This document shows positions 49,772-61,343 of a stretch of 64,000 nt of DNA, piece by piece. The position numbers and the translations under genes are program-made. Location of the stretch: positions 1,922,001 through 1,986,000 of the forward strand of contig NZ_JAMKCQ010000001.1 of NCBI RefSeq assembly GCF_024169515.1, in the 5' to 3' direction. Origin of the DNA: Erwinia aphidicola. GTDB lineage: Bacteria > Pseudomonadota > Gammaproteobacteria > Enterobacterales > Enterobacteriaceae. Below the pieces are notes generated by a model that was given only the letters and a program-made list of their open reading frames with translations, had not been told where the DNA came from and made no database searches. How positions within the stretch are numbered: the stretch's first letter is position 1; each line of letters begins with the position of its first letter.

Positions 49772-50254
49772 TTAAGCCTGCGCTTTAGGTTTGGCCGGGC
49801 GAATTTTCATCGTCAGGCCTTTGAGGAAGTTACGCAGGATCTGATCGCCACATTCGCGGTAGTTTTTATGCCCCGGTTTACGGAAGATCGCGCCGATCTC
49901 TGACTGACCTACCGCAAAATCGGTGCTTTTCAGCAGCTCAATAATGTCGGTAGTTTTCAGGTCGAATGCCACGCGCAGCTTTTTCATCATGATGTTGTTG
50001 GTCATCTTGCGTTCGATAGAGGGCGCCGGGGCATCTTCGCTTTTGCCGCGACGCTCGAAAATCAGACCGTTGAGAAAGTAACCCATGATGACATCCGGGC
50101 AGGCGCGAAAACCGGGCTCTTCCTCTTTCTTCAGGAAGCTGGCAACTTCGGCTTCTGTTACTTCGCTCTCTGCCAGCGCCAGAATGCTTACCACTTTCGC
50201 ATCGCTTAAATTCAGCATGTAACGCACGCTGCGCAGGACATCATTATTCGTCAT
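49772..50254 (-). CDS. yehS: DUF1456 family protein YehS
   Basis: A 160-residue protein with two DUF1456 repeats (NDVLRSVRYMLNLSDAKVVSILAL and NIMMKKLRVAFDLKTTDIIELL), each followed by a conserved F(R)xCPD or FRECGD-type segment (GFRACPDVIMGYFLNGLI; NYRECGDQILRNFLKGL). Same architecture as E. coli YehS, where the function is unknown. It is at a different chromosomal place than in E. coli. Confidence 0.9.
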   Translation of the reverse strand: MTNNDVLRSVRYMLNLSDAKVVSILALAESEVTEAEVASFLKKEEEPGFRACPDVIMGYFLNGLIFERRGKSEDAPAPSIERKMTNNIMMKKLRVAFDLKTTDIIELLKSTDFAVGQSEIGAIFRKPGHKNYRECGDQILRNFLKGLTMKIRPAKPKAQA

Positions 50255-50352
50255 AGGAACTCTCTTTCATTGAAACCATAGCAATGAGCGCATTATAGAG
50301 ACAATTCGTGAGTTAAACAGGAAAAACCGCCAGCGGCAGGCTGGCGATGGTG

Positions 50353-51291
50353 TTACAGAGGATTGATCGCGGATAACGGCGTGCCGGGGCGTGAAGCGTC
50401 ACGCACCAGCGGCAGGTGATCGCAGGCGTGCTGACGGGCGGAACGGATAAACGCCTCCACGATTGGCTGGCGCTGTTCGCCGTCGCGCACGGCGGCATAC
50501 AGCCTGCTCCACAGGCCGTCCCCTAACGTTTTCGTCACCACCAGCCCCTGGTGTTCAAAACTTTCTACCACCCAGTGCGGCAGTGCGGCAATGCCCATCT
50601 GCGCGGAAACCATCTGAATCAGCAGCAGCGTATTATCGACGTTTTTCAGCGCCGGGCTGATGCCCGCGGGCTGCAGGAAATGGCGCCAGATATCCAGGCG
50701 CTGGCGCTGTACCGGGTAGATCATCAGCACTTCACTGGCCAGATCCTCCGGCGTGATGTGATCCTTCTGTGCCAGTGGGTGATCCGGGGCCAGCACCAGG
50801 CGTACCTCAAAATCAAACATCGGCGTATAGAACAATCCGCTGCGCGGCAGAATATCTGAGGTCAGGACGATATCCAGCTCGCCCTGCTGTAAAGCGGGCT
50901 GTGGATCAAAGGTCACGCCCGACTTGAAGTCCATCACGACCTGCGGCCAGCTCTGACGGAAGTTATTCAGCGCGGGCGTCAGCCACTGAATACAGCTGTG
51001 ACACTCAATGGCAATGCGCAGCGTGGTCTGATGCGGCTCGTGGCATGCCTGAAGCGCGTGCTGGATCTGCGGCAATACCTGCTCTGCCAGCTGAAGCAGG
51101 ATCTCCCCCTGTGGCGTAAAGCGCAGCGGCTGGCTTTTTCGCACAAACAGGCGAAAGCCAAGGCGCTGCTCCAGATCGCTGAACTGGTGAGATAACGCCG
51201 ATTGCGTCTGGTGGAGCTGAGCGGCAGCGGCGGCCAGCGACCCGGTATTTCGCAGTGCCTGCAGCGTTCGCAGGTGCTTGAGTTCGATCAT
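50353..51291 (-). CDS. metR: Methionine biosynthesis regulator MetR
   Basis: LysR-type activator of metE, metH and others, with homocysteine as effector; 312 residues. N-terminal winged helix ([36 protein letters not shown] in outline), and an effector domain with [16 protein letters not shown]. Divergent from metE, sharing a 136-bp control region. Confidence 0.95.
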   Translation of the reverse strand: MIELKHLRTLQALRNTGSLAAAAAQLHQTQSALSHQFSDLEQRLGFRLFVRKSQPLRFTPQGEILLQLAEQVLPQIQHALQACHEPHQTTLRIAIECHSCIQWLTPALNNFRQSWPQVVMDFKSGVTFDPQPALQQGELDIVLTSDILPRSGLFYTPMFDFEVRLVLAPDHPLAQKDHITPEDLASEVLMIYPVQRQRLDIWRHFLQPAGISPALKNVDNTLLLIQMVSAQMGIAALPHWVVESFEHQGLVVTKTLGDGLWSRLYAAVRDGEQRQPIVEAFIRSARQHACDHLPLVRDASRPGTPLSAINPL

Positions 51292-51427
51292 GAGAGTCCT
51301 TCACATCGACAGTGAACATTTTGCGCTTGTGGTGAATACACTACCTGCGGATTATAGCGGTGTAAACATCTGGATGGCTAAATGAGTCAGCCAGCCCGGT
51401 AAATATGGATTCTACGAGGCAAAACTG
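51292..51427. promoter_or_regulatory. metR-metE divergent control region
   Basis: Short region between divergent genes. It contains TGAA half-sites (TGAACATTTT at 51313, TGAATACACT at 51333) that partly match the MetR operator TGAA-N2-TTCA, and a GAGG ribosome site for metE. No perfect operator or MetJ box was found by eye. Confidence 0.45.
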
Positions 51428-53698
51428 ATGACTATTCTGAACCATACACTTGGATTTCCGCGTGTCGGTCTGCGCCGCGAACTGAAAAAAGCACAGGAAA
51501 GCTACTGGGCGGGTAACAGCTCTCAGGAAGCGCTGTTGGCGACCGGTCGTGAACTGCGCGCCCGCCACTGGCAGCAGCAGAAAGAGGCCGGTGTTGACCT
51601 GCTGCCGGTCGGCGATTTCGCCTGGTACGATCACGTCCTGACGACCAGCCTGCTGCTGGGGAACGTTCCGGCGCGCCATCTCAATAAAGACGGTTCAGTT
51701 GACCTCGACACCCTATTTCGCCTGGGCCGTGGCCGTGCACCCGGCGGTGAACCGGCGGCGGCGGCAGAAATGACCAAATGGTTTAACACCAACTATCACT
51801 ACATGGTGCCGGAATTTGTGCAGGGCCAGCAGTTCAAGCTGAGCTGGACTCAGCTGCTGGACGAAGTGGATGAAGCGCTGGCGCTTGGACACAAAATCAA
51901 ACCTGTGCTGCTTGGCCCGGTAACCTATTTATGGCTGGGGAAAGTGAAGGGCGCCGCGTTTGACCGCCTGAGCCTGCTCAAAGCGATCCTGCCGGTTTAC
52001 CAGCAGGTGCTGGCTGAGCTGGCAAAACGCGATATCGAGTGGGTGCAGATTGACGAGCCAGCGCTGGCGCTGGAACTGCCAGCCGTATGGCTTGCGGCCT
52101 TCAAACCTGCTTATGCTGCATTGCAGGGCCATACCAGACTGCTGCTGACCACCTACTTCGACAGCATCGGCCAGAATATCGATACCATTCGCGTACTGCC
52201 GGTGCAGGGCCTGCATGTGGACCTGGTGCACGGTAAAGACGATATCAACGCGCTGAACCGCCAGCTTCCGGCGAGCTGGCTGCTGTCGGTTGGGGTGATC
52301 AATGGCCGTAACGTCTGGCGTGCCGACCTCAGCCGCTGGTTTGAGCGCCTGCAACCGCTTGTCGCCGCCCGTAAGCAGCTGTGGATTGGCTCTTCCTGCT
52401 CGCTGCTGCACAGCCCGATTGACCTGAGCGTGGAGACCCGCCTCGATGACGAGGTCAAAAGCTGGTTCGCCTTTGCCCTGCAGAAATGCGCAGAGCTGTC
52501 GCTGTTGAGCCATGCGCTAAATAACAGTGACCCGGCCTCGCTGGAAGCCTGGAGCGCCCCAATCCGCGCCCGAAAATCCTCGACCCGAGTGCACAATCCG
52601 GCAGTAGGCCAGCGCCTGGCGGCAATAACCGCTCAGGACAGCCAGCGTAATCACCGCTATGCGGTGCGCGCGGAGGCTCAGCGCCAGCGCTTCCAGCTGC
52701 CTGCGTGGCCCACCACCACCATCGGTTCGTTCCCGCAGACCAGCGAAATTCGTGGCCTGCGCCTCGATTTTAAGCAGGGGCGTCTGGATGCTAACCACTA
52801 CCGCACCGGTATCGCTGAGCACATCAAGCAGGCGATTGTCGAGCAGGAGCGCCTGGGGTTGGACGTGCTGGTCCACGGGGAAGCCGAGCGCAACGACATG
52901 GTGGAGTACTTTGGGGAAAACCTCGACGGCTTCATCTTTACGCAAAATGGCTGGGTGCAGAGCTACGGCTCACGCTGCGTGAAGCCACCGGTGATTATTG
53001 GCGACGTCAGCCGCCCTCAGGCCATCACCGTGGAGTGGGCAAAGTATGCCCAGTCGCTGACCAACAAGCCGGTGAAAGGCATGCTGACCGGTCCGGTGAC
53101 CATTCTCTGCTGGTCATTCCCGCGTGAAGACGTTTCGCGTGAAACCATCGCTAAGCAGATTGCCCTGGCGCTGCGTGATGAAGTGGCAGACCTGGAAAAA
53201 GCGGGAATTGGCATCATCCAGATTGATGAGCCAGCGCTGCGAGAAGGGCTGCCGCTGCACAAATCCGACTGGGCCGCCTACCTGGAGTGGGCAGTGGACG
53301 CTTTCCGCCTGAACGCCGCCGTGGCGCAGGATGACACCCAGATCCACACCCACATGTGCTACTGCGAGTTCAACGACATTATGGATTCGATCGCTGCGCT
53401 GGACGCCGACGTGATCACCATTGAAACCTCACGGTCCGATATGGAGCTGCTGGAGTCGTTCGAAGAATTTGAGTACCCGAATGAGATTGGCCCGGGCGTG
53501 TACGACATTCACTCGCCGAACGTGCCGTCGATAGAGTGGATAGAAGCGCTGCTGCTGAAAGCGGCTCAGCGCATCCCGACTGAACGTCTGTGGGTTAACC
53601 CGGACTGCGGCCTGAAAACCCGTGGCTGGGCTGAAACCCGCCAGGCGCTGGCGAACATGGTACAGGCGGCGCAAAACCTGCGTAACGCCAAAGCGTAA
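51428..53698 (+). CDS. metE: Cobalamin-independent methionine synthase
   Basis: Transfers the methyl group of methyltetrahydropteroyl-triglutamate to homocysteine. The 756-residue two-barrel protein has the N-terminal [15 protein letters not shown], the catalytic barrel [12 protein letters not shown], and zinc ligands in [11 protein letters not shown] and [11 protein letters not shown]. Regulated with MetR from the shared upstream region. Strong terminator downstream. Confidence 0.97.
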   Translation: MTILNHTLGFPRVGLRRELKKAQESYWAGNSSQEALLATGRELRARHWQQQKEAGVDLLPVGDFAWYDHVLTTSLLLGNVPARHLNKDGSVDLDTLFRLGRGRAPGGEPAAAAEMTKWFNTNYHYMVPEFVQGQQFKLSWTQLLDEVDEALALGHKIKPVLLGPVTYLWLGKVKGAAFDRLSLLKAILPVYQQVLAELAKRDIEWVQIDEPALALELPAVWLAAFKPAYAALQGHTRLLLTTYFDSIGQNIDTIRVLPVQGLHVDLVHGKDDINALNRQLPASWLLSVGVINGRNVWRADLSRWFERLQPLVAARKQLWIGSSCSLLHSPIDLSVETRLDDEVKSWFAFALQKCAELSLLSHALNNSDPASLEAWSAPIRARKSSTRVHNPAVGQRLAAITAQDSQRNHRYAVRAEAQRQRFQLPAWPTTTIGSFPQTSEIRGLRLDFKQGRLDANHYRTGIAEHIKQAIVEQERLGLDVLVHGEAERNDMVEYFGENLDGFIFTQNGWVQSYGSRCVKPPVIIGDVSRPQAITVEWAKYAQSLTNKPVKGMLTGPVTILCWSFPREDVSRETIAKQIALALRDEVADLEKAGIGIIQIDEPALREGLPLHKSDWAAYLEWAVDAFRLNAAVAQDDTQIHTHMCYCEFNDIMDSIAALDADVITIETSRSDMELLESFEEFEYPNEIGPGVYDIHSPNVPSIEWIEALLLKAAQRIPTERLWVNPDCGLKTRGWAETRQALANMVQAAQNLRNAKA

Positions 53699-53723
53699 TT
53701 ATCTGTGTTGTTGATGTGTATTT

Positions 53724-53747
53724 GGGGCGCTAAGCGCCCCCTTTTTT
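53724..53747 (+). terminator. Terminator after metE
   Basis: GGGGCGC / GCGCCCC stem with a 3-nt loop (TAA) followed by CTTTTTT. It lies between the convergent metE and ysgA and overlaps the last bases of ysgA. Confidence 0.88.
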
Positions 53748-54582
53748 ATGCCTTTGGCGCAACGCCATACTGTTTAAACCACGCCAGCATACGTTGCCAG
53801 CCGTCCTGGGCGGACTCGGCGTGATAGCTGGCGCGATAGTCAGCATTAAAGGCGTGACCGGCATCGGGATAGACAATAATTTCCGCATTCGCATTGGCCG
53901 CCCGCAGTGCCTGACGCATGGTTTCCACGCTCTCCTGCGGGATGCTGTCATCTTTACCACCGTACAGCCCTAATACCGGGGCATTCAGATCGACGGCGAT
54001 ATCGACCGGCTGCTTCTGCTGCTTCATGGTTTTATCACCGACCAGCTTGCCGTACCAGGCGACGGCAGCCTTCAGCTGCGGATTGTGCGCCGCATAGAGC
54101 CAGGTAATGCGCCCGCCCCAGCAGAAACCGGTAATCGCCATATTGCGCATATCGCCGTCGTGACGCGATGCCCAGTTAGCCACATGATCCAGGTCGGCCA
54201 GCACCTGATTGTCCGGCACTTTACTCACCAGCTCTGAGAACAGGGTTGGGATATCGTCATATTCGCTCGGGTCGCCCTGGCGGAAGTAAAGCTCAGGAGC
54301 GACAGCCAGATATCCCTCCGCCGCCAGGCGGCGACAGATATCGCGGATGTGTTCGTGAACGCCGAAGATCTCCTGGACGACTAACACCACCGGCAGCGGG
54401 CCCGTGGCATTACGCGGTTTGGCGTGAAACGCCGGCATATTCTCCCCCTGAGTGGGAATCGAGGTTTCCCCGGAGATAATCCCGGCGCTGTCGGTAATAA
54501 TTGTGGTGGCAGCCGTCGGCAGGACTGCGGGCGCAAAGCCTTTTTCGCTCAGTTCTTGAGTCATGTTATCTTCGTTTTTCAT
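53746..54582 (-). CDS. ysgA: Dienelactone hydrolase family protein YsgA
   Basis: A 278-residue alpha/beta hydrolase of the dienelactone hydrolase family. Nucleophile Cys in ITGFCWGGRI, Asp in LYGGKDDSI and His in DAGHAFNADY form the Cys-Asp-His triad. The N-terminus is a short non-conserved extension. The first ATG (54582) is used because GGAGAG precedes it. The physiological substrate is unknown. Confidence 0.92.
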   Translation of the reverse strand: MKNEDNMTQELSEKGFAPAVLPTAATTIITDSAGIISGETSIPTQGENMPAFHAKPRNATGPLPVVLVVQEIFGVHEHIRDICRRLAAEGYLAVAPELYFRQGDPSEYDDIPTLFSELVSKVPDNQVLADLDHVANWASRHDGDMRNMAITGFCWGGRITWLYAAHNPQLKAAVAWYGKLVGDKTMKQQKQPVDIAVDLNAPVLGLYGGKDDSIPQESVETMRQALRAANANAEIIVYPDAGHAFNADYRASYHAESAQDGWQRMLAWFKQYGVAPKA

Positions 54583-54731
54583 GGTTCTCTCCGTGCAGGC
54601 GCGAATGCAATCAGCTAACTATAGCCAGGAATGCGATGGGGTCAGAGCTTGAGTGAGGGTATCTCTTTATCACCTGATAAAGCTGAACCACAGGGCAAGT
54701 TGTGTCAAAGTGGCATGAGCAAATAATGAAA

Positions 54732-54747
54732 TGTGATGCTGGTCACT
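54732..54747. promoter_or_regulatory. CRP site upstream of udp
   Basis: TGTGA-TGCTGG-TCACT, 122 bp before the udp start. A second, weaker match AGCGA-CATTAA-TCACA is at 54784-54799. Two CRP sites with a CytR site between them are known for E. coli udp. Confidence 0.7.
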
Positions 54748-54869
54748 ATTTTCAGTGTAAGGCGTGTAACTTTCATTTTAATCAGCGACATTAATCACAC
54801 TAAAGAGCGCCGTTATTCCTTACAGTAGCGCTTAATTACTATCCCCGCTTTCCGCGACAGGAGTTTGAA

Positions 54870-55631
54870 ATGGCACATTCTGACGTTTTCCATCTTGGCC
54901 TCACTAAAGCCGATCTCCAGGGCGCGACGCTGGCCATCGTGCCTGGCGACCCGGAGCGCGTAAAGAAAATTGCTGCCCTGATGGACAATCCTGTCCACCT
55001 GGCTTCACACCGTGAATTTACCACCTGGCGCGCCGAGCTTTCCGGTAAGCCGGTGATCGTCTGTTCGACCGGTATCGGCGGTCCTTCGACGTCTATTGCC
55101 GTGGAGGAGCTGGCGCAGCTCGGCGTACGCACCTTCCTGCGTGTAGGTACCACCGGTGCTATTCAGCCAGACATCAACGTTGGCGATGTGCTGGTGACGA
55201 CCGGTTCCGTACGTCTCGACGGTGCCAGCCTGCACTTTGCGCCGCTGGAGTTCCCGGCGGTAGCGGATTTCACCTGCACCACCGCGCTGGTCGATGCGGC
55301 GAAAGAGGCCGGCGCGCGCACCCACATCGGCATCACTGCTTCATCTGATACTTTCTATCCGGGCCAGGAACGTTACGACACCTGGTCAGGCCGGGTGGTG
55401 AGCCGCTTCCAGGGGTCGATGAAAGAGTGGCAGGAGATGGGCGTGCTGAACTATGAAATGGAGTCCGCTACCCTGCTGACCATGTGTGCCAGCCAGGGGC
55501 TTCGCGCCGGAATGGTCGCTGGGGTGATTGTTAACCGTACCCAGCAGGAGATCCCGGATGCGGAAACCATGAAAAAAACCGAAAGCGATGCGGTGAAAAT
55601 CGTGGTTGAGGCTGCACGCCGCCTGATCTAA
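54870..55631 (+). CDS. udp: Uridine phosphorylase
   Basis: Phosphorolysis of uridine to uracil and ribose-1-phosphate; hexameric NP-I family enzyme of 253 residues. [14 protein letters not shown], the phosphate-binding [29 protein letters not shown] and the substrate-binding [19 protein letters not shown] precedes the start. Monocistronic; CRP sites upstream suggest cAMP control. Confidence 0.97.
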   Translation: MAHSDVFHLGLTKADLQGATLAIVPGDPERVKKIAALMDNPVHLASHREFTTWRAELSGKPVIVCSTGIGGPSTSIAVEELAQLGVRTFLRVGTTGAIQPDINVGDVLVTTGSVRLDGASLHFAPLEFPAVADFTCTTALVDAAKEAGARTHIGITASSDTFYPGQERYDTWSGRVVSRFQGSMKEWQEMGVLNYEMESATLLTMCASQGLRAGMVAGVIVNRTQQEIPDAETMKKTESDAVKIVVEAARRLI

Positions 55632-55640
55632 ATTTCTCAC

Positions 55641-55672
55641 TTTGCGGGCAGCGTCTGAAAGCTGCCCGCAAA
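55641..55672 (+). terminator. Hairpin after udp
   Basis: Perfect 12-bp stem TTTGCGGGCAGC / GCTGCCCGCAAA with an 8-nt loop, but no following T run; possible terminator or mRNA end stabiliser. Confidence 0.65.
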
Positions 55673-55809
55673 CCGCAACCGCCCCCTCATTTATCTGCGT
55701 ACCCTCTCCAAAATTTCTCCTAAGCCCGTGAGCAAGTTGCTTTTTATCTGGACATTTATACAGTGCGCCTCTATTTTTCCCCTGTCAGGGTTTCAGCAGG
55801 AGAAGCAGG

Positions 55810-57339
55810 GTGGATCCAACAATCGTTTATAGCGCAGGTATCGGTCTGGTCGGGCTACTGGCAGGGTGGCTGTTCGCCTCTTATCGCAGCCAGCAGCAGC
55901 TGGCGAAGGGCGAGACGGAGCGACAGCTGCTGTTACAGGCGTCTGAGCAGGCGCAGGCTGAACGTCAGCGCTTACAGCAGCAGCTTGAGGCCCAGTTACT
56001 TGTCCATAAGCAGAGCGAGCAGGAGCTGCGCCAGCTCCACGCTGCGCATGCCGCAGCCGGTGAAAAGCTACAGCACCTCGATCACTGGCGCGCAGAGAGC
56101 GACCAGCTCACGCGTGAATTGCGCACTCAGCTGGAGATCAACAGCGCCCAGGAGGCGGAGCTGCGTGAAGTTACCATCCGCCTGGAAGAGACGCGCATGG
56201 CGGCTGAAGAGAAGCAGCGCCTGCTGGTCAACAGCGAGCAGCGCCTTAATGCGCAGTTTGAAAACCTGGCAAACCGAATTTTTGAAAACAGCGGCCGTCG
56301 CGTCGATGAACAGAACCGCCAGAGCCTGAATGGGCTGATTACGCCGCTGCGTGAACAGCTGGAGGGCTTCCGCCGTCAGGTGCAGGAAGGTTTCGGTCAG
56401 GAAGCGCGCGAACGCCATACGCTTTCTCACGAAATTCGTAACCTGCAGCAGCTCAATGCCCAGATGGCGCAGGAAGCGATTAACCTCACCAAAGCGCTGA
56501 AGGGCGATAACAAAACTCAGGGCAACTGGGGGGAAGTGGTACTCAGCCGGGTGCTGGAGGCTTCCGGCCTACGCGAAGGTCATGAGTATGAGACTCAGGT
56601 GAATATACAGCTGGAACAGAGTGGCCGCATGCAGCCGGATGTCATTGTGCACTTGCCGCAGGGCAAAGACGTAGTGATCGACGCCAAGATGACGCTGGTG
56701 GCCTATGAACGCTACTACAATGGTGAAGATGAAGCCGGGCGTGAAGCGGCGATTAGCGAGCACATCGCCGCCATCCGCAGCCACCTGCGGGGCCTTAGCC
56801 GAAAAGATTACCAACAATTGCCCGGTTTACGCTCGCTGGATTATGTGTTGATGTTTATCCCGGTGGAGCCGGCCTTTCTGCTGGCTATCGACCGTCAGCC
56901 AGAGTTGATCAACGAGGCGCTAAACCTCAATATCATGCTGGTCAGCCCGACCACGCTGCTGGTGGCGCTGCGCACGATCAACAACTTATGGCGCTATGAG
57001 CATCAGAGCCGTCATGCCCAGCGCATTGCCGACCGGGCCGCCAGGCTCTATGACAAAATGCGCTTATTCGTTGACGATATGAGTGCTATCGGCCAGAACC
57101 TGGATAAAGCTCAGGATAGCTACCGTCAGGCGATGAAAAAGCTGTCGGAAGGGCGCGGCAACCTGATTGCGCAGACGGAAGGCTTCCGCCAGATGGGCGT
57201 TGAGATCAAACGCCCGATAAATCCTCGTCTGGTCGAGCAGGCGCTGCCCGCGGAACAGGGGGAGGAAGATGACGCTGCCGGGGAAGCAGAAAGTGAAGAA
57301 TTTTCTCCTGCCGCAATGCCACACCGCATCAATGAATAA
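55810..57339 (+). CDS. rmuC: DNA recombination protein RmuC
   Basis: A 509-residue protein that limits inversions at short inverted repeats. N-terminal membrane anchor ([19 protein letters not shown]), long Gln/Glu-rich coiled coil (about 25-200), then the RmuC nuclease-like core with [38 protein letters not shown] and [16 protein letters not shown] start with AGGAG 7 nt upstream. Confidence 0.95.
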   Translation: MDPTIVYSAGIGLVGLLAGWLFASYRSQQQLAKGETERQLLLQASEQAQAERQRLQQQLEAQLLVHKQSEQELRQLHAAHAAAGEKLQHLDHWRAESDQLTRELRTQLEINSAQEAELREVTIRLEETRMAAEEKQRLLVNSEQRLNAQFENLANRIFENSGRRVDEQNRQSLNGLITPLREQLEGFRRQVQEGFGQEARERHTLSHEIRNLQQLNAQMAQEAINLTKALKGDNKTQGNWGEVVLSRVLEASGLREGHEYETQVNIQLEQSGRMQPDVIVHLPQGKDVVIDAKMTLVAYERYYNGEDEAGREAAISEHIAAIRSHLRGLSRKDYQQLPGLRSLDYVLMFIPVEPAFLLAIDRQPELINEALNLNIMLVSPTTLLVALRTINNLWRYEHQSRHAQRIADRAARLYDKMRLFVDDMSAIGQNLDKAQDSYRQAMKKLSEGRGNLIAQTEGFRQMGVEIKRPINPRLVEQALPAEQGEEDDAAGEAESEEFSPAAMPHRINE

Positions 57340-57413
57340 GCGAGTGGCAAGTGCCTGGTCTGCGTGACTCTGGTACACTTGGCAAATATTTGATTGTAGA
57401 GCAGGCAAAACAA

Positions 57414-58169
57414 ATGGCAGATGAATCAAAGGACACCACCCACTTCGGCTATCGCACGGTAGCGAAAAACGAAAAGGCCGAGATGGTGGCTGATGTTTTC
57501 CATTCCGTTGCGGCCAAATATGATCTGATGAATGACCTGATGTCTATGGGCATCCACCGCATCTGGAAGCGTTTTACCATCGACTGCAGCGGCGTGCGCC
57601 GTGGGCAGCGCGTACTTGATTTAGCAGGCGGCACCGGCGATCTCACGGCAAAATTCTCACGTCTGGTCGGTGAGACCGGTGAAGTGGTGCTGGCCGATAT
57701 CAACAGCTCAATGTTGAAAGTGGGCCGTGAAAAGCTGCGCAACAAAGGCGTCATCGGCAACGTAAATTACGTTCAGGCCAATGCCGAAGCACTGCCGTTC
57801 CCGGATAACTACTTCGACTGCATTACTATCGCTTTTGGTCTGCGTAACGTGACCGAAAAAGAGAAAGCGCTGGCCTCGATGTTCCGGGTGCTGAAGCCGG
57901 GCGGGCGTCTGCTGGTGCTGGAGTTCTCCAAGCCGCAGTTCGAACTGCTGAACAAAGCCTATGACGCTTACTCTTTCCACATCCTGCCGCGTATTGGCGA
58001 GCTGGTGGCGAAAGATGCAGGTAGCTACCGCTACCTGGCAGAATCCATCCGAATGCATCCCGATCAGGAAACCCTGAAGCAGATGATGATGGACGTTGGC
58101 TTTGAAAACACCACGTATCACAATCTGACGGGCGGCATTGTTGCCTTGCACCGCGGATTTAAGTTTTAA
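57414..58169 (+). CDS. ubiE: Ubiquinone/menaquinone C-methyltransferase
   Basis: SAM-dependent C-methylation of demethylmenaquinone and of 2-octaprenyl-6-methoxybenzoquinol. The product has 251 residues, the same as E. coli. SAM motif [37 protein letters not shown] and [16 protein letters not shown]. The start is the ATG at 57414, which gives the family MADESK...TTHFG; the frame from 57351 overlaps no family sequence. First gene of the ubiEJB-tatABC run. Confidence 0.96.
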   Translation: MADESKDTTHFGYRTVAKNEKAEMVADVFHSVAAKYDLMNDLMSMGIHRIWKRFTIDCSGVRRGQRVLDLAGGTGDLTAKFSRLVGETGEVVLADINSSMLKVGREKLRNKGVIGNVNYVQANAEALPFPDNYFDCITIAFGLRNVTEKEKALASMFRVLKPGGRLLVLEFSKPQFELLNKAYDAYSFHILPRIGELVAKDAGSYRYLAESIRMHPDQETLKQMMMDVGFENTTYHNLTGGIVALHRGFKF

Positions 58170-58181
58170 GCAGGAAAACGC

Positions 58182-58787
58182 ATGACATTAACGCCGCTGT
58201 TAACTGCCAGTCTGGAGAGCGCGCTTAACCAGATTTTATACCGCGATCGCGGCCTGAAGGCGGCGCGTCAACGTCTTAACGGGCGTAGCCTTGCTATCGT
58301 TCTTGCGGAACTGCAACAGCCCGTCACCTTCGTCTTCAGTGAAAACCAGGTGGATGTGATAGGTGCGTGGGGTGACACGCCAGACTGTACGGTGAAAACC
58401 CGTCTGGCAACCTTGCCCAAACTGCGCGACCGCCAGCAGCTGACGGCCCTGATCCGCAGCGGCGAGCTGGAGGTGGAAGGTGACCTGCAGCTGGTGCAGC
58501 AGTTCTCTGCACTGCTGGACCTCGCAGAACTCGACCCGGCGGAATATCTTGCCCCGTGGATTGGCGACATAGCTGCGCAAGGGCTGACAAAGTTTGCCCG
58601 CCGTGGTTTCAACGCGCTGCGCCGTGATGTCGAGCGTAAGCAGAGTTATCTGGGCCAGACGCTGACGGAAGAGTGGCGGCTGGCACCGGGTAAGCTCGAG
58701 CTCGCCTGGTTCAGTGAAGAAGTGGATGCCTTAACCCGATCGTTGGATGCCCTTGATGCCCGAATTAATCAGCTGGAGGTCAAATGA
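58182..58787 (+). CDS. ubiJ: Ubiquinone biosynthesis accessory factor UbiJ
   Basis: A 201-residue SCP2-domain protein that binds ubiquinone intermediates' lipid part in the Ubi metabolon. The SCP2 fold covers about residues 15-110 ([44 protein letters not shown]). A C-terminal coiled coil ([21 protein letters not shown] region) ends the protein. Overlaps ubiB by 4 bp. Confidence 0.93.
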   Translation: MTLTPLLTASLESALNQILYRDRGLKAARQRLNGRSLAIVLAELQQPVTFVFSENQVDVIGAWGDTPDCTVKTRLATLPKLRDRQQLTALIRSGELEVEGDLQLVQQFSALLDLAELDPAEYLAPWIGDIAAQGLTKFARRGFNALRRDVERKQSYLGQTLTEEWRLAPGKLELAWFSEEVDALTRSLDALDARINQLEVK

Positions 58788-60421
58788 CCTTCGGTGAACT
58801 GCGTCGTCTCTACCTGATTATCCGCGTTTTTCTCAGCTACGGCCTGGATGAACTGATCCCCAAAACCCGCCTGACTTTACCCATTCGCCTGTGGCGCAAA
58901 TGCCTGTTCTGGATGCCAAATCGCCACAAAACTCAGCCGCTGGGCGAGCGTTTGCGTCTTGCGCTGGAGCAGCTCGGGCCGGTGTGGATCAAGTTTGGTC
59001 AGATGATGTCGACCCGCCGCGATCTGTTCCCGCCACATATCGCTGACCAGTTGGCAATGTTGCAGGACCGCGTGGCGCCGTTTGATGGTGCCAAAGCGTT
59101 GAAGCTGATTGAACATTCACTCGGTGCGCCAATTGAAAGCCAGTTCGACGACTTCGAGATCGTCCCGCTGGCTTCTGCCTCGATTGCTCAGGTTCACACG
59201 GCGACGCTGAAAGAAAACGGTCGCGAGGTGGTGATCAAAGTGATCCGCCCTGACATTCTTCCGGTCATTAAAGCGGATATGCGCTTGATCTACCGCCTGG
59301 CCCGCTGGGTGCCGCGCCTGCTGCCTGATGGCCGCCGTTTGCGCCCGCAGGAAGTGGTCGCCGACTATGAAAAAACGCTGCTGGATGAACTGAATCTGCT
59401 GCGCGAAGCCGCGAACGCCATTCAGCTGCGGCGTAACTTTGACAACAGCAGAATGCTGTATGTCCCAGAAATCTATTCCGATTACTGCAGTGAAAATATG
59501 CTGGTTATGGAGCGTATTTATGGCATCCCGATCTCTGATGTGGTGACGCTGGAGCAGCACGGTGTCAACATGAAGCTGCTGGCCGAGCGCGGCGTGCAGG
59601 TGTTCTTTACCCAGGTGTTCCGCGACAGCTTCTTCCATGCGGATATGCACCCGGGCAATATTTTCGTCAGCTATGAACACCCTGAAGATCCGCAATATAT
59701 CGGCATTGACTGCGGTATCGTCGGCTCGCTTAACAAAGAAGATAAGCGCTACCTGGCGGAAAACTTTATCGCCTTCTTCAACCGCGATTATCGCAAAGTG
59801 GCTGAACTGCACGTCGATTCAGGCTGGGTGCCGCCGGATACCAATGTTGAAGACTTCGAGTTCGCCATTCGTACCGTGTGTGAGCCGATCTTCGAGAAGC
59901 CGCTGGCAGAGATCTCTTTCGGCCACGTGCTGCTTAACCTGTTTAACACTGCGCGACGTTTCAATATGGAAGTGCAGCCGCAGCTGGTACTGTTACAGAA
60001 GACGCTGCTGTATGTTGAAGGCGTCGGCCGCCAGCTTTATCCACAGTTGGATCTCTGGAAGACAGCCAAGCCGTTCCTTGAAGACTGGATTAAAGACCAG
60101 ATCGGCATTCCCGCTATCGTGCGTGCACTGAAAGAGAAAGCGCCGTTCTGGGCAGAGAAGATGCCGGAGCTGCCGGAGCTGTTTTATGACAGCCTGCGGC
60201 AGCATAAGCAGCTGCGTCACAGTGTTGACCGCCTGGCAAGCGATCTCAAAGGGGAGAGGACCAGGCAGCATCAGTCACGCTATCTGTTTGGCGTGGGTGC
60301 CACGCTCCTGCTGAGCGGAACGGCTATTTTGCTGACGCGCCCTGAGTGGGATATGTTCTCCGCCGCCCTGATGGCTGCAGGTGCTGTCGCCTGGCTGATA
60401 GGTTGGCGCAGAACAAACTGA
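58784..60421 (+). CDS. ubiB: Ubiquinone biosynthesis protein kinase-like UbiB
   Basis: UbiB/ADCK-family atypical kinase/ATPase needed for ubiquinone synthesis; 545 residues. The KxGQ signature is in [18 protein letters not shown], the Ala-rich loop in [13 protein letters not shown], the catalytic region [12 protein letters not shown] and the DFG-equivalent GIDCGIVG. Two membrane helices lie at the C-terminus ([15 protein letters not shown] and [15 protein letters not shown]). Coupled to ubiJ. Confidence 0.96.
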   Translation: MTFGELRRLYLIIRVFLSYGLDELIPKTRLTLPIRLWRKCLFWMPNRHKTQPLGERLRLALEQLGPVWIKFGQMMSTRRDLFPPHIADQLAMLQDRVAPFDGAKALKLIEHSLGAPIESQFDDFEIVPLASASIAQVHTATLKENGREVVIKVIRPDILPVIKADMRLIYRLARWVPRLLPDGRRLRPQEVVADYEKTLLDELNLLREAANAIQLRRNFDNSRMLYVPEIYSDYCSENMLVMERIYGIPISDVVTLEQHGVNMKLLAERGVQVFFTQVFRDSFFHADMHPGNIFVSYEHPEDPQYIGIDCGIVGSLNKEDKRYLAENFIAFFNRDYRKVAELHVDSGWVPPDTNVEDFEFAIRTVCEPIFEKPLAEISFGHVLLNLFNTARRFNMEVQPQLVLLQKTLLYVEGVGRQLYPQLDLWKTAKPFLEDWIKDQIGIPAIVRALKEKAPFWAEKMPELPELFYDSLRQHKQLRHSVDRLASDLKGERTRQHQSRYLFGVGATLLLSGTAILLTRPEWDMFSAALMAAGAVAWLIGWRRTN

Positions 60422-60539
60422 TTGTCATGAAAGGTAAATAGGCAGTTTATTGTGCGTGGGTGGGGTTTGCGCATCGTCAGCAAGACATAAGCTGTTATAT
60501 ACTCGAAATTCGCATCAATTATTGATATCAGAGGTAATA

Positions 60540-60791
60540 ATGGGTGGCATTACACTTCCACATTTGTTGATCATCGCCGTACTGGTTGTCCTGCTGTTCG
60601 GTACTAAGAAACTGCGTTCGCTGGGTTCTGACCTCGGTTCATCAATCAAAGGCTTTAAAAAAGCCATGAGCGATGAAGACGACAAGGAAAAGGATAAAGC
60701 GCATGCTGATGATGCTGACTTCAACGCCAAACTGGCGGACAAACAGCATACTGAAGCAAAAAAAGAAGACGTTAAGAACGACAGGGTATAA
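60540..60791 (+). CDS. tatA: Sec-independent translocase subunit TatA
   Basis: Forms the size-variable pore of the Tat system. An 83-residue protein with a short N-terminal membrane helix ([14 protein letters not shown]), hinge [14 protein letters not shown], amphipathic helix and a charged tail. Unusually the first residues read MGGITLPH rather than the MGGISIWQ of E. coli. ATG 60540 follows GAGG; the longer frame from 60450 is leader. Confidence 0.96.
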   Translation: MGGITLPHLLIIAVLVVLLFGTKKLRSLGSDLGSSIKGFKKAMSDEDDKEKDKAHADDADFNAKLADKQHTEAKKEDVKNDRV

Positions 60792-60794
60792 ACC

Positions 60795-61343
60795 GTGTTC
60801 GACATAGGCTTTAGTGAGCTGGTACTGGTATTCGTTATTGGACTGGTGGTTCTGGGTCCGCAGCGTCTACCCGTAGCGGTTAGAACAGTGATGGGCTGGA
60901 TCCGCGCACTGCGTTCGCTGGCGACCAGCGTGCAGAATGAACTGGCGCAAGAGCTGAAAATTCAGGAGCTGCAGGACGGCCTGAAGAAAATCGAACAGGC
61001 GAGCAAAGACAGCCTCTCCCCTGAGCTTAAAGCCTCGGTGGAGGAGCTGAAGCAAACGGCTGACTCGATGAAACGCTCTTACCTTGGTGATAATGAAAAA
61101 GCTGACGATGAAGCGCACACTATTCATAACCCGCTGGTAAAAAACCCGCAGGAATCCCATGAAGGCGTGACGCCAGCCGAAGCGGACCATCAGGCTAGCG
61201 CACCAGCACAGGCACCGGTCACCGTGACCCAGACCGCCGCGACGCCGCAGCCTGAAGTCAACCCTGAGCCGGCTGTACCCGCTGAACCGAGAGCCCCCGT
61301 GAATTCCACTCAAGCGAGCGATAACGTAAAACATGGCAGTTGA
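60795..61343 (+). CDS. tatB: Sec-independent translocase subunit TatB
   Basis: Tat substrate-receptor component, 182 residues. Helix [21 protein letters not shown] with the conserved Gly-Pro hinge, amphipathic helix [25 protein letters not shown] and a Pro/Ala-rich tail. GTG start at 60795. The stop overlaps tatC by 11 bp. Confidence 0.96.
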   Translation: MFDIGFSELVLVFVIGLVVLGPQRLPVAVRTVMGWIRALRSLATSVQNELAQELKIQELQDGLKKIEQASKDSLSPELKASVEELKQTADSMKRSYLGDNEKADDEAHTIHNPLVKNPQESHEGVTPAEADHQASAPAQAPVTVTQTAATPQPEVNPEPAVPAEPRAPVNSTQASDNVKHGS

